Source of the DNA: Armigeres subalbatus
Lineage: Eukaryota > Arthropoda > Insecta > Diptera > Culicidae
Direction of reading: 5' to 3'
Length of the DNA: 64,000 nt
Assembly (NCBI RefSeq): GCF_024139115.2
Contig: NW_026943469.1
Location: 1-64,000 of the forward strand
A model generated the notes under the pieces. It ran no database searches. It had not been told where the DNA came from and saw only the letters and a program-made list of their open reading frames with translations. Numbering within the stretch: the first letter of the stretch is position 1; every line of letters begins with the position of its first letter. Both the position numbers and the translations under genes were made by a program. Below, piece after piece: positions 44,193-56,934 of the stretch.

Positions 44193-44279
44193 CAAGCATT
44201 TATATGAGGCAAATTTGGATTAGTTTCGGAGGTTGGTTTTAGATGATCTAAGTACTGCGGATGTTCTAGAAACAGAATA

Positions 44280-47200
44280 TAGGCTTGCATGCGAAGTGGT
44301 ATTAGCTGTTGTCATGATCTACGAACTCCACACAGTCAAGATCTGTTGATCAACCTCCGTAATAGAGGCAGTTATTGAAGAATAAACAAGTTGTGTGACC
44401 CCTTCTAGGTATATATTTGTATTTCAAGTACATCTTGATGTTGTCATTGATGCCAGGTAGTCTACGAACTCCATAGAGTCAAGGTCTGTGGATCAACCTC
44501 CGTAATGGAGGCAGTTATTGAAGAATAAACAAGTTGTGTGACCCCTTCTAGGTATATGTTTGTATTCCTTGTAGTTCTTGTTGTTGCCGTGGCCTCAGGG
44601 AAGTTTACCAACTCCATAGAGTCAAGGTCTGTGGATCAACCTCCGTAACGGAGACAGTTATTGGAGAATAAACAAGTTGTGTAGCCCCTTCTTGGTATAT
44701 GTTTGTATTCCAAGTAGTTTTTTTTTGTTGTCGTAGGCTCCAGGTAGACTACGAACTCCACAGAGTCAAGGTCTGTGGATCCTCCATCGTAATGGAGGCA
44801 GTTATTGTAGAATAAACAAGTTGTGCGACCCCTTCTAGGTATATATTTGTATTTCAAGTACATCTTGATGTTGTCATTGATGCCAGGTAGTCTTCGAACT
44901 CCATAGAGTCAAGGTCTGTGGATCAACCTCCGTAATGGAGGCAGTTATTGAAGAATAAACAAGTTGTGTGACCCCTTCTAGGTATATGTTTGTATTCCAA
45001 GTAGTTTTTGTTGTTGTCGTAGGCTCCAGGTAGTCTACGAACTCCACAGAGTCAAGGTCTATGGATCAACATCCGTAATAGAGGCAGCTATTGAAGAATA
45101 AACAAGTTGTGTGACCCCTTCTGGGTATATGTTTGTATTCTTGTAGTTCTTGTTGTTGTCGTGGGCTCCAGGAAGTTAACCATCTCTATAGAGTCAAGGT
45201 ATGTGGATCAACCTCCGTAACGGAGACAGTTATTGGAGAATAAACAAGTTGTGTAGCCCCTTCTTGGTACATGTTTGTATTCCAGGTAGTTTTTTTTGTT
45301 GTCGTAGGCTCCAGGTAGACTACGAACTCCACAGAGTCAAGGTCTGTGGATCAACCATCGTAATGGAGGCAGTTATTGAAGAATAAACAAGTTGTGTGAC
45401 CCCTTCTAGGTATATATTTGTATTTCAAGTACATCTTGATGTTGTCATTGATGCCAGGTAGTCTACGAACTCCATAGAGTCAAGGTCTGTGGATCAACCT
45501 CCATAATGGAGGCAGTTATTGAAGAATAAACAAGTTGTGTGACCCCTTCTAGGTATATGTTTGTATTCCTTGTAGTTTATGTTGTTTTCGTGGCCTCAGG
45601 GAAGTTTACCAACACCATAGAGTCAAGGTCTGTGGATCAACCTCCGTAACGGAGACAGTTATTGGAGAATAAACAAGTTGTGTAACCCCTTCTTGGTATA
45701 TGTTTGTATTCCAAGTAGATTTTATTGTTGTCGTAGGCTCCAGGTAGTCTACGAACTCCACAGAGTCAAGGTCTATGGATCAACCTCCGTAATAGAGGCA
45801 GTTATTGAAGAATAAACAAGTTGTGTGACCCCTTCTAGGTATATATTTGTATTTCTAGTACATCTTGATGTTGTCATTGTTGCCAGGTAATCTACGAACT
45901 CCATAGAGTCAAGGTCTGTAGATCAACCTCCGTAATGGAGGCAGTTATTGAAGAATAAACAAATTGTGTGACCCCTTCTAGGTATATGTTTGTATTCCTT
46001 GTAGTTCTTGTTGTTGTCGTGGCCTTAGGGAAGTTTACCAACTCCATAGAGTCAAGGTCTGTGGATCAACCTCCGTAACGGAGACAGTTATTGGAGAATA
46101 AACAAGTTGTGTAACCCCTTCTTGGTATATGTTTGTATTCCAAGTAGATTTTATTGTTGTCGTAGGCTCCAGCTAGTCTACGAACTCCACAGAGTCAAGG
46201 TCTATGGATCAACCTCCGTAATAGAGGCAGTTATTGAAGAATAAACAAGTTGTGTGACCCCTTCTAGGTATATATTTGTATTTCTAGTACATCTTGATGT
46301 TGTCATTGTTGCCAGGTAAGCTACGAACTCCATAGAGTCAAGGTCTGTGGATCAACCTCCGTAATGGAGGCAGTTATTGAAGAATAAACAAATTGTGTGA
46401 CCCCTTCTAGGTATATGTTTGTATTCCTTGTAGTTCTTGTTGTTGTCGTGGCCTTAGGGAAGTTTACCAACTCCATAGAGTCAAGGTCTGTGGATCAACC
46501 TCCGTAACGGAGACAGTTATTGGAGAATAAACAAGTTGTGTAACCCCTTCTTGGTATATGTTTGTATTCCAAGTAGATTTTATTGTTGTCGTAGGCTCCA
46601 GGTAGTCTACGAACTCCACAGAGTCAAGGTCTATGGATCAACCTCCGTAATAGAGGCAGTTATTGAAGAATAAACAAGTTGTGTGACCCCTTCTAGGTAT
46701 ATATTTGTATTTCAAGTACATCTTGATGTTGTCATTGTTGCCAGGTAGTCTACGAACTCCATAGATTCAAGGTCTGTGGATCAACCTCCGTAATGGAGGC
46801 AGTTATTGAAGAATAAACAAGTTGTGTGTCCCCTTCTAGGTATATTTTTGTATTCCTTGTAGTTCTTGTTGTTGTCGTGGCCTCAGGGAAGTTTACCAAC
46901 TCCATAGAGTCAAGGTCTGTGGATCAACCTCCGTAACGGAGACAGTTATTGGAGAACAAACAAGTTGTGTAACCCCTTCTTGGTATATGTTTGTATTCCA
47001 AGTAGTTCTTGTTGTTGTCGTAGGCTCCAGGTAGTCTACGAACTCCACAGAGTCAAGGTCTATGGATCAACCTCCGTAATAGATGCAGCTATTGAAGAAT
47101 AAACAAGTTGTGTGACCCCTTCTGGGTATATGTTTGTATTCCTTGTAGTTCTTGTTGTTGTCGTGGGCTCCAGGAAGTTTACCAACTCTATAGAGTCAAA

Positions 47201-48620
47201 GTCTGTGGATCAACCTCCGTAACGGAGACAGTTATTGGAGAATAAACAAGTTGTGTAACCCCTTCTTGGTATATATTTGTATTCCAAGTAGATCTTGATG
47301 TTGTCATTGATGCCAGGTAGTCTACGAACTCCATACAGTCAAGGTCTGTTGATCAACTTTCGTAATGGAGACAGTTATTAAAGAATAAACAAGTTGTGTG
47401 ACCCCTTCTGGGTATATGTTTGTATTCCAAGTAGATCTTGTTGTTGTCATTGATGCCAGGTAGTCTACGAACTCCATAGAGTCAAGGTCTGTGGATCAAC
47501 CTTCGTAATGAAGACAGTTATTTGAGAATAAACAAGTTATGTAACCCCTTCTTGGTATATATTTATATTCCAAGTAGTTCTTGTGGCTCTCGTGGGCTCC
47601 AGATAGTCTACGAACTCCATAGCGTCAAGGTCTGTGGATCAACCTCCGTAATGGAGGCAGTTATTGAAGAATAAACAAGTTGTGTGATTCCTTCTAGATA
47701 TATATTTGTATTCCAAGTAGATCTTGATTTTGTCATTGATACCAGGTAGTCCACGAACTCCGTAGAGTAAAGGTCTGTTGATTAACCTACGTGATGGAGA
47801 CAGTTAAGAATTAACAAGTTGTGTGAACCATTTTTGGTATATGTTTGTATTCCTAGTAGTTTTTGTTGTTGTCGTGGGCTCCATGTAGTCTAAGAACTCC
47901 ATAGAGTCACGGTCTGTTGATCAACCTCCGTAATGAAGGCAGTTATTTAAAAATAAACAAGTTGTGTGACCCCTTCTATGTATATGTTTGTATTCCTTAT
48001 AGTTCTTGATGTTGTTATTGATGCCAGGTAGTCTACGAACTCCATAGAGTCAAGGTCTGTTGATCAAACTTCGTAATGAAGACAGTTATTTGAAAATAAC
48101 CGAGTTGTGTAATCCCTTCTTGGTATATATTTGTATGCCAAGTAGTTCTTGTTGTTGTCGCGGGCTCCAGATAGTCTACGAACTCCATAGAGTCAAGTTG
48201 TGTGACCCCTTCTAGGTATATGCTCGTATTTCATGCAGTTCTTGTTGTTGTCGTGAGTTACAGGTAGTCTACGAACTCCATAGAGTCGCTATCGAAGTTA
48301 TCGAAGAGTGCAAAAGTTGTGTGACCCCTTCTTGGTATGTTTTTGTATTCCAAGTCGTTCTTGTTGTTGTCGTGGGCTTCAGGTTGTCTACGAACTCCAA
48401 GAGTCAAGGTCTGTGGATCAACTTCCGAATTGGAGGCAGTTATTGAAGAATAAACAAGTTGTGTGACCCTTTCCTTATATATGTGTGTATTTAAAGTAGT
48501 TCTTGTTGTTGTCGTGAGTTCCTGGTAGTCTTTGAACATAGAGTCAAGGTCGGTGAATCAACCTCCTTAATGGGGGCAGTTATTTGAAAATAAACAAGTT
48601 GTGTGACCCCTTCTTGGACT
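44280..48620 (+). repeat. 143-bp satellite with 429-bp higher-order repeat
   Basis: About 30 units of about 143 bp. Each contains GTCAAGGTCTGTGGATCAAC, CTCCGTAA, AATAAACAAGTTGTGTGACC, CCCTTCTAGGTATAT and a GTTGTTGTCGT-like segment. In the central region the units alternate in three types (CATCTTGATGTTGTCATTG; CTTGTAGTTCTTG...GGCCT; GTAACGGAGACAG...GTAGGCTCCAG) that recur together. For example, GATTTTATTG recurs at 45718, 46147 and 46576, exactly 429 bp apart. Both flanks of the array are more diverged. Confidence 0.95.
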
Positions 48621-48742
48621 ATGTTAAATTATTAAAATAAAAAAAGTAATTTTAATAAATAAAAAAAGTAATTAAAATATTAAAGTAATTTTTTGTGGTC
48701 GTGGGCTCCGTAATGAACACTTTTTGTGGCCTCTTCTTGGTA

Positions 48743-49102
48743 CAGTAATATCCCGATTTTATCATTCCTAGTGAATTCTGGGTGATGAAATAGAAAATAT
48801 GACAAAATTGTATCAATTTTTATTTTTATTTTTTTTTTGTTTGTTTCGCCAATATGAATCAGTTTATGCCTTGGAAAGGCAAAAACCGTGTACGGAATCC
48901 GTAATTTCTTGTCGAAGAGGCTAACAAAATTCTTGACAGGTTCTCTGAATTAATTCATAATAAACCGCAGGCGGTGAACGTTATTTCACGAAAATCATTG
49001 AAGTTTGCGGTATTATTTAAAAATAATAAAAACAACAAAAATGCGGGGTCGACAAAATCAGAGTAGGCAAAATCGAAGAGTGACAAAATCGGGTCAATAC
49101 TG
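48743..49102. mobile_element. Pogo-like MITE at the array junction
   Basis: The left end CAGTAATATCCCGATTTTATC and right end GACAAAATCGGGTCAATACTG form imperfect TIRs of about 22 bp flanked by TA (48741-48742, 49103-49104). GACAAAATCG words recur inside. It is inserted in degenerate 143-bp satellite sequence. Confidence 0.75.
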
Positions 49103-49110
49103 TATATTAG

Positions 49111-49200
49111 TGTTACAATAAACGAGGATACCTTCGAGGTGGTCGAGGAATTCGTTAACGGGTGCTAACGGGTGCTAACGGCTGATAACAATTTTAGTCA
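49111..49200 (+). mobile_element. Small RTE family I fragment
   Basis: The plus strand reads TFEVVEEFV, then after a deletion the LTADN region, matching the complement of the element at about 55845-55915. It directly precedes the 131-bp array. Confidence 0.7.
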
Positions 49201-49204
49201 AAAA

Positions 49205-52200
49205 ACAAGCCGCAAGATTTTAGATTACGCGTGTAGATCTTAAGGCCATTATCCAGGGTTTTCTTGGATGAACATGAACCACAAGGGGGTTGTACCGCTT
49301 TTGAAACAAGCAGAAAGAGCACTGGTTACGCGTGTAGATTTTAAGGCCTATTCCTTAGTTTTTTTTGGATGACCATGAACCTGGACGCATTGGACGCATT
49401 CTATTCTATGTACCACAAAGGGGTTGTACCACTTTCGAAACAAGGCGAAAAATTTCTGGTTACGCGTGTAGATCCTAAGGCCTATTCTAGGGTTTTCTTG
49501 GATGACCGTGAACCTATGCAATGAACGCATTCTATTCTATGTACCACAAAGGTGTTGTACCATTTTTGAAACAAGGCGAAAGATTTCTGGTTACGGGTGT
49601 AGATCATAAGGCCTATTCCAGGGTTTTCTTGGATGACCATGAACCTATGCAATGGACGCATTCAATTCTATGTACCACAAAGGGAATGTACCACTTTTGA
49701 AACAAGGCGAAATATTTCTGGTTACGCGTGTAGATCTCAAGGCCTATTCCAGGGTTTTCTTGGATGACCGTGAACCTATGCAATGGACGCATTCTATTCT
49801 ATGTACCACAAAGGGGTTGTACCACTTTTGAAACAAGGCGAAATATTTCTGGTTACGCATGTTGATCTTAAGGCCTATTCCAGGGTTTTCTTGGATGACC
49901 GTGAACCTATGCAATGAACGCGTTCTATTCTATGTACCACAAAGGGGTTGTACCACTTTTGAAACAAGGCGAAAGATTTCTGGTTACGGGTGTAGATACT
50001 AAGGCCTATTCCAGGGTTTTCTTGGATGACCGTGAACCTATGTAATGGACGCATTCTATTCTATTTACCATAAAGGGGTTGTACCACTTTTGAAACAAGG
50101 CGAAAGATTTCTGGTTACGCGTGTAGATCCTAAGGCCTATTCCAGGGTTTTCTTGGATGACCGTGAACCTATGCATTGGACGCATTCTATTCTATGTACC
50201 ACAAAGGGGTTGTACCACTTTTGAAACAAGGTGAAAGGTTTCTGGTTACGCGTGTAGATCCTAAGGCCTATTCCAGGGTTTTCTTGGATGACCGTGAACC
50301 TATGCAATGGACGCATTCTATTCTATGTACCACAAAGGGGTTGTACCACTTTTGAAACAAGGCGAAAGATTTCTGGTTGCGGGTGTAAATCTTAAGGCCT
50401 ATTTCAGGGTTTTCTTGGATGACCATGAACATATGCAATGGACGCATTCTATTATATGTACCACAAAGGGGTTGTACCACTTTCGAAACAAGCCGAAATA
50501 TTTTTGATTACGCGTGTAGATTTTAAAGCCTATTCCAGGGTTTTCTTGGATGACCATGAACCTGTGCAATGGACGCATTCTATTCTATGTACCACAAAGG
50601 GGTTGTATCACTTTCAAAACACACTGAAGGATTTTTGATTACGCGTGTAGATCTTAAGGCCTTTCCAAGGTTTTCTTGGATGACTATGAACTTATGCAAT
50701 TGGCGCATTAAATTCTATGTACCACAAGGGGGTTGTACCGCTTTTGAAACAAGCAGAAAGAGCACTGGTTACGCGTGTAGATTTTAAGGCCTATTCCTTA
50801 GTTTTTTTTGGATGACCATGAACCTATGCAATGGACGCATTCTATTCTATGTACCACAAAGGGGTTGTATCACTTTCGAAACAAGGCGAAAGATTTCTGG
50901 TTACGCGAGTAGATCCTAAGGCCTATCCTAGGGTTTTCTTGGATGACCGTGAACCTATGCAATGGACGCATTCTATTCTATATACCACAAAGGGGTTGTA
51001 CCACTTTTGAAACAAGGCGAAAGATTTCTGGTTACGGGTGTAGATCTTAAGGCCTATTCCAGGGTTTTCTTGGATGACCATGAACCTATGCAATGGACGC
51101 ATTCAATTCTATGTACCACAAAGGGGTTGTACCACTTTTGAAACAAGGCGAAATATTTCTGGTTACGCATGTAGATCTTAAGGCCTATTCCAGGGTTTTC
51201 TTGGATGACCGTGAACCTATGCAATGAACGCGTTCTATTCTATGTACCACAAAGGGGTTGTACCACTTTTGAAACAAAGCGAAAGATTTCTGGTTACGGG
51301 TGTAGATACTTAGGCCTATTCCAGGGTTTTCTTGGATGACCGTGAACCTATGCAATGGACGCATTCTATTCTATGTACCACAAAGGGGTTGTACCACTTT
51401 TGAAACAAGGCGAAAGATTTCTGGTTACGCGTGTAGATCTTAAGGCCTTTCCAAGGTTTCCTTGGATGACCATGAACCTATGCAATTGGCGCATTCAATT
51501 CTATGTACCACAAGGGGGTTGTACCGCTTTTGAAACAAGCAGAAAGAGCACTGGTTACGCGTGTAGATTTTAAGGCCTATTCCATAGTTTTTTTAGATGA
51601 CCATGAACCTATGCAATGGACGCATTCTATTCTATGTACCACAAAGGGGTTGTACCACTTTTGAAACAAGGCGAAAGATTTCTGGTTACGCGTGTAGATC
51701 CTAAGGCCAATTCCAGGGTTTTCTTGGATGACCATGAACCTATGCAATGAACGCGTTCTATTCTATGTACCACAAAGGGGTTGTACCACTTTTGAAACAA
51801 AGCGAAAGATTTCTGGTTACGGGTGTAGATACTAAGGCCTATTCCAGGGTTTTCTTGGATGACCGTGAACCTATGTAATGGACGCATTCTATTCTATGTA
51901 CCACAAAGGGGTTGTACCACTTTTGAAACAAGGCGAAAGATTTCTGGTTACGCGTGTAGATCTTAAGGCCTATTCCAGGGTTTTCTTGGATGACCGTGAA
52001 CCTATGCAATGGACGCATTCTATTCTATGTACCACAAAGGGGTTGTACCACTTTTGAAACAAGGCGAAAGATTTCTGGTTACGGGTGTAGATCTTAAGGC
52101 CTATTCCAGGGTTTTCTTGGATGACCATGAACCTATGCAATGGACGCATTCTATTCTATGTACCACAAAGGGGTAGTATCACTTTCAAAACAAACTGAAG

Positions 52201-54250
52201 GATTTTTAATTACGCGTGTAGATCTTAAGGCCTTTCCAAGGTTTTCTTGGATGACCATGAACCTATGCAATTGGCGCATTCAATTCTATGTACCACAAGG
52301 GGGTTGTACCGCTTTTGAAACAAGCAGAAAGAGAACTGGTTACGCTTGTAGATTTTAAGGCCTATTCCATAATTTTTTTTGGATGACCATGAACCTATGC
52401 AATGGACGCATTCTATTCTATGTACTACAAAGGGGTTGTACCACTTTTGAAACAAGGCGAAAGATTTCTGGTTACGCGTGTAGATCCTAAGGCCTATTCC
52501 AGGGTTTTCTTGGATGACCGTAAACCTATGCAATGGACGCATTCTATTCTATGTACCACAAAGGGGTTGTACCACTTTTGAAACAAGGCGAAAGATTTCT
52601 GGTTACGCGTGTAGATCCTAAGGCATATTCCAGGGTTTTCTTGGATGACCGTGAACCTATGCAATGGACGCATTCTATTCTATGTACCACAAAGGGGTTG
52701 TACCACTTTTGAAACAAGGCGAAAGATTTCTGGTTGCGGGTGTAGATCTTAAGGCCTATTTCAGGGTTTTCTTGGATGACCATGAACCTATGCAATGGAC
52801 GCATTCAATTCTATGTACCACAAAGAGGTTGTACCACTTTTGAAACAAGGTGAAATATTTCTGGTTACGCGTGTAGATCTCAAGGCCTATTCCAGGGTTT
52901 TCTTGGATGACCGTGAACCTATGCAATGGACGCATTCTATTCTATGTACCACAAAGGGGTTGTACCACTTTTGAAACAAGGCGAAAGATTTCTGGTTACG
53001 CGTGTAGATCCTAAGGCCTATTCCAGGGTTTTCTTGGATGACCGTGAACCTATGCAATGGACGCATTCTATTCTATGTACCACAAAGGGGTTGTACCACT
53101 TTTGAAACAAGGCGAAAGATTTCTGGTTGCGGGTGTAGATCTTAAGGCCTATTCCAGGGTTTTCTTGGATGACCATGAACCTATGCAATGGACGCATTCA
53201 ATTCTATGTACCACAAAGGGGTTGTACCACTTTTGAAACAAGGTGAAATATTTCTGGTTACGCGTGTAGATCTCAAGGCCTATTCCAGGGTTTTCTTGGA
53301 TGACCGTGAACCTATGCAATGGACGCATGCTATTCTATGTACCACAAAGGGGTTGTACCACTTTTGAAACAAGGCGAAAGATTTCTGGTTACGGGTGTAG
53401 ATCTTAAGGCCTATTCCAGGGGTTTCTTGGATGACCGTGAACCTATGCAATGGACGCATTCTATTCTATTTACCACAAAGGGGTTGTACCACTTTTGAAA
53501 CAAGGCGAAAGATTTCTGGTTACGCGTGTAGATCCTAAGGCCTATTCCAGGGTTTTCTTGGATGACCGTGAACCTATGCAATGGACACATTCTATTCTAT
53601 GTACCACAACGGGGTTGTACCACTTTTGAAACAAGGCGAAAGATTTCTGGTTACGCGTGTAGATCCTAAGGCCTATTCCAGGGTTTTCTTGGATGACCGT
53701 GAACCTATGCAATGGACGCATTCTATTCTATGTACCACAAAGGGGTTGTACCACTTTTGAAACAAGGCGAAAGATTTCTGGTTGCGGGTGTAGATCTTAA
53801 GGCCTATTTCAGGGTTTTCTTGGATGACCATGAACCTATGCAATGGACGCATTCTATTCTATGTACCCCAAAGGGGTTGTACCACTTTTGAAACAAGGCG
53901 AAAGATTTCTTATTACGCGTGTAGATCTTAAGGCCTATTCCAGGGTTTTCTTGGATGACCGTGAACCTATGCAATGGATGCATTCGATTCTATGTACCAC
54001 AAAGGGGTTGTACCACTTTTGAAACAAGGCGAAAGATTTCTGGTTGCGGGTGTAGATCTTAAGGCCTATTCCAGGGTTTTCTTGGATGACCGTGAACCTA
54101 TGTAATGGACGCATTCTATTCTATGTACCACAAAGGGGTTGTACCACTTTTGAAACAAGGCGAAAGATTTCTTATTACGCGTGTAGATCTTAAGGCCTAT
54201 TCCAGGGTTTTCTTGGATGACCGTGAACCTATGCAATGGTTGCGTTCTAT
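49205..54250 (+). repeat. 131-bp satellite with 786-bp higher-order signal
   Basis: About 38 units of 131 bp. Each contains GGTTACGCGTGTAGATC, AAGGCCTATTCCAGGG, TTTTCTTGGATGACC, GAACCTATGCAATGGACGC and ACAAAGGGGTTGTACCAC. A marked variant (ATTGGCGCATT, ACAAGGGGGTTGTACCGC, AAGCAGAAAGAG) occurs at 50703, 51489 and 52274, i.e. every 785-786 bp, six units apart. Short ORFs repeating at 131-bp steps are artefacts. Confidence 0.95.
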
Positions 54251-54535
54251 CCAATGTATCACAAAACACAGGTTCAAGCTCCAGGAGGTTCTTGTAAAAC
54301 TTTAAATACGTGAAAACGATGATGAACGACTTACTGTGCGTTATCGAGGATCTGCACCACTCATGACTTGTTGATTTTTTGGCGTACCAAGAACATCTTA
54401 AGGCCTCAGCATTCAAACAATTGGACGACCATGATAACGGAAACAATTTGGACGACCCTAATACCAAAATTGGTAAAAGACACATCTTAAGACTAAAACT
54501 GCGTTAAATATTAAACTTTGCTTACCTAAAAGATT
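54251..54535. other. Unassigned stretch between array and MITE R
   Basis: It leaves the 131-bp register abruptly at about 54250. No clear gene or repeat. Confidence 0.4.
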
Positions 54536-54705
54536 GTAAACTTTTTTTACGCTCCAAATTCCAAATAGCGCTCCCTCCTTTTACGCTCAAAATTCCAAAT
54601 AACGCTCCCTCTTTTTACGCCCTAAATTCGAAATAACGCTCCCTCTTTTTACGCTCTGATTCCATTTACGCTCCCCCGTTTTGGGCGCAAAAAGAGGTTT
54701 TGCAG
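54536..54705. mobile_element. MITE R (ACGCTCCCTC family)
   Basis: It begins GTAAACTTTTTTTACGCTCC and ends GGGCGCAAAAAGAGGTTTTG, CAG, followed by TA (54706-54707). The outer end is the inverse of the outer end of MITE L (19 of 21 bases). The inner end (54538-54555) is the exact inverse of MITE L's inner end (44175-44192). Confidence 0.75.
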
Positions 54706-54707
54706 TA

Positions 54708-55251
54708 TAAGAATTTATTATTATTTCAGAGAGGATTTGTTTAGACTTTCAGATATGGTTCTAGTTTTCAAAAACTTATGAAAGAATGCAAGATTTCTAT
54801 AATAATTGTTATAGCCGATTTTATACTCTTTTTGAATACTAAGTTCTGTAATAACTTTCTCACTTTAAAAGTATCTGATGTGCAATAAATCATGCATTTT
54901 AAAATCCATTATTGTTTTATTCATTATTGTTGTTAAATGAACGCAGAACACGAACGTTGCATTGTGGGCGTAAATGCGTCACGTCCATTGTCGTTGCGAT
55001 TTAGTACAAAACGCTGACTTCAACGCCCAGCGTGACGCTACGCGCAGCGTGCTATTGTGATCCAGCCCTGTTGATTGTGGATTTGGTTTGAAAGTTGTTT
55101 TCATGTGTTTTTATAAAACTACTTTTAAAAAATTAGAAGACCTAAAAAAGTTGGCCCTCTCTATTCGAAAACCTGGCTACGCCCATGCATTTGAATAAAA
55201 CTCCTGGACAGTTTGAAGATCTTATAACATCCAATATGCCTGGACTAAAAG
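54708..55251. other. Unassigned stretch
   Basis: No gene is seen. Positions 55190-55245 are a diverged piece of the duplicated sequence at 38413-38700. Confidence 0.4.
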
Positions 55252-55287
55252 AGGTCTTACATTCATTTTCATTTATTTAGTTAACAT

Positions 55288-56934
55288 CTAAACAGATAAC
55301 ACTGAATCAACAATTTGACGCCACAATGCACGGTTCGAGGCCGCATCTCTCCATCCTCGGATACGCCCCACGCTCGCCAAGTCGTTCTGCACCTGGTCTG
55401 CCCATCTCGCTCGCTGCGCTCCACGCCGTCTCGTACCTGCCGGATCGGAAGCGAACACCATCTTTGCAGGGTTGCTGTCCGGCATTCTTGCAACATGTCC
55501 TGCCCATCGTACCCTTCCGGCTTTAGCTACCTTCTGGATACTGGGTTCGCCGTAGAGTTGGGCGAGCTCATGGTTCATTCTTCGCCGCCACACACCGTCT
55601 TCTTGCACACCGCCAAAGATGGTCCTAAGCACCCGTCTCTCGAATACTCCGAGTGCTTGCAAGTCCTCCTCGAGCATTGTCCATGTTTCATGTCCGTAGA
55701 GAACTACCGGTCTTATTAACGTCTTGTACATGACACATTTGGTGCGGTGGCGAATCTTTTTCGACCGCAGTTTCTTCTGGAGCCCGTAGTAGGCCCGACT
55801 TCCACAGATGATGCGCCTTCGTATTTCACGACTAACGTTGTTGTCAGCCGTTAGCAAGGATCCGAGGTAGACGAATTCCTCGACCACCTCGAAGGTATCC
55901 CCGTCTATCGTAACACTGCTTCCCAGGCGGGCCTTGTCGCGCTCGGTTCCGCCCACAAGCATGTACTTTGTCTTTGACGCATTCACCACCAGTCCAACTT
56001 TTGTTGCTTCACGTTTCAGGCGGGTGTACAGTTCTGCCACCTTTGCAAATGTTCGGCCGACAATGTCCATGTCATCCGCGAAGCAAATAAATTGACTGGA
56101 TCTGTTGAAAATCGTACCCCGGCTGTTACACCCGGCTCTCCGCATGACACCTTCTAGCGCAATGTTGAACAACAGGCACGAAAGTCCATCACCTTGTCTT
56201 AGTCCCCGGCGCGATTCGAACGAACTGGAGTATTTGCCCGAAATCTTCACGTTCACACAGTTTCGCACACCATCCACCGTTGCTTTGATCAGTCTTCCAG
56301 GGAAGCTGTTCTCGTCCATAATTTTCCATAGCTCTACTCGGTCTATACTGTCGTATGCCGCCTTGAAATCAACGAACAGATGGTGCGTTGGGACCTGGTA
56401 TTCACGGCATTTTTGAAGGATTTGCCGTACAGTAAAGATCTGGTCCGTTGTCGAGCGGCCGTCAACGAAGCCGGCTTGATAACTTCCCACGAACTCGTTC
56501 ACTAATGGTGACAGACGACGGAAGATGATCTGGGATATCACTTTGTAGGCGGCATTAAGGATGGTGATCGCTCGAAAGTTCTCACACTCCAGTTTGTCGC
56601 CTTTCTTGTAGATGGGGCATATAACCCCTTCCTTCCACTCCTCCGGTAGCTGTTCGGTTTCCCAGATTCTGACTATCAGTTTGTGCAGGCAAATGGCCAG
56701 CTTTTCCGGGCCCATCTTGATGAGCTCAGCTCCGATACCATCCTTACCAGCTGCTTTATTGGTCTTTAGCTGTTGAATGGCATCCTTAACTTCCCTCAAG
56801 GTGGGGGCTGGTTGGCTTCCATCGTCCGCTGAACTGACGTAGTCATCTCCTCCGCTTCCTTGACTTTCACTGCCTGTACTCTCAGCGCCATTCAGATGTT
56901 CCTCGTAGTGCTGCTTCCACCTTTCGATCACCAC
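55288..56934 (-). pseudogene. RTE reverse transcriptase domain (548 codons open)
   Basis: This is the RT and C-terminal half of the LINE protein, copying element RNA into DNA at the nicked target. Residue positions in the open frame: KAAGKDGI at 60-67, palm motif VDFKAAYDSIDR at 188-199 (catalytic D189), RQGDGLS at 246-252, CFADDMD at 284-290 (catalytic D287, D288), FVYLGSLLT at 354-362, a C-terminal RRRMNHELAQLYGE segment, and RWAGHVARM at 476-484, as in RTE-like proteins. The frame starts with no proper Met because a frameshift near 56930 separates it from the linker and endonuclease frame. The domain itself is uninterrupted. Confidence 0.9.

Noticed and set aside
44280..54250. CRISPR array
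   Set aside because: The spacing is uniform because whole units repeat. There are no unique spacers between short direct repeats, and the context is eukaryotic.
50307..54305. ORFs repeating every 131 bp as a tandem peptide gene
   Set aside because: Satellite translation artefacts. Frames do not join across units because 131 is not a multiple of 3.
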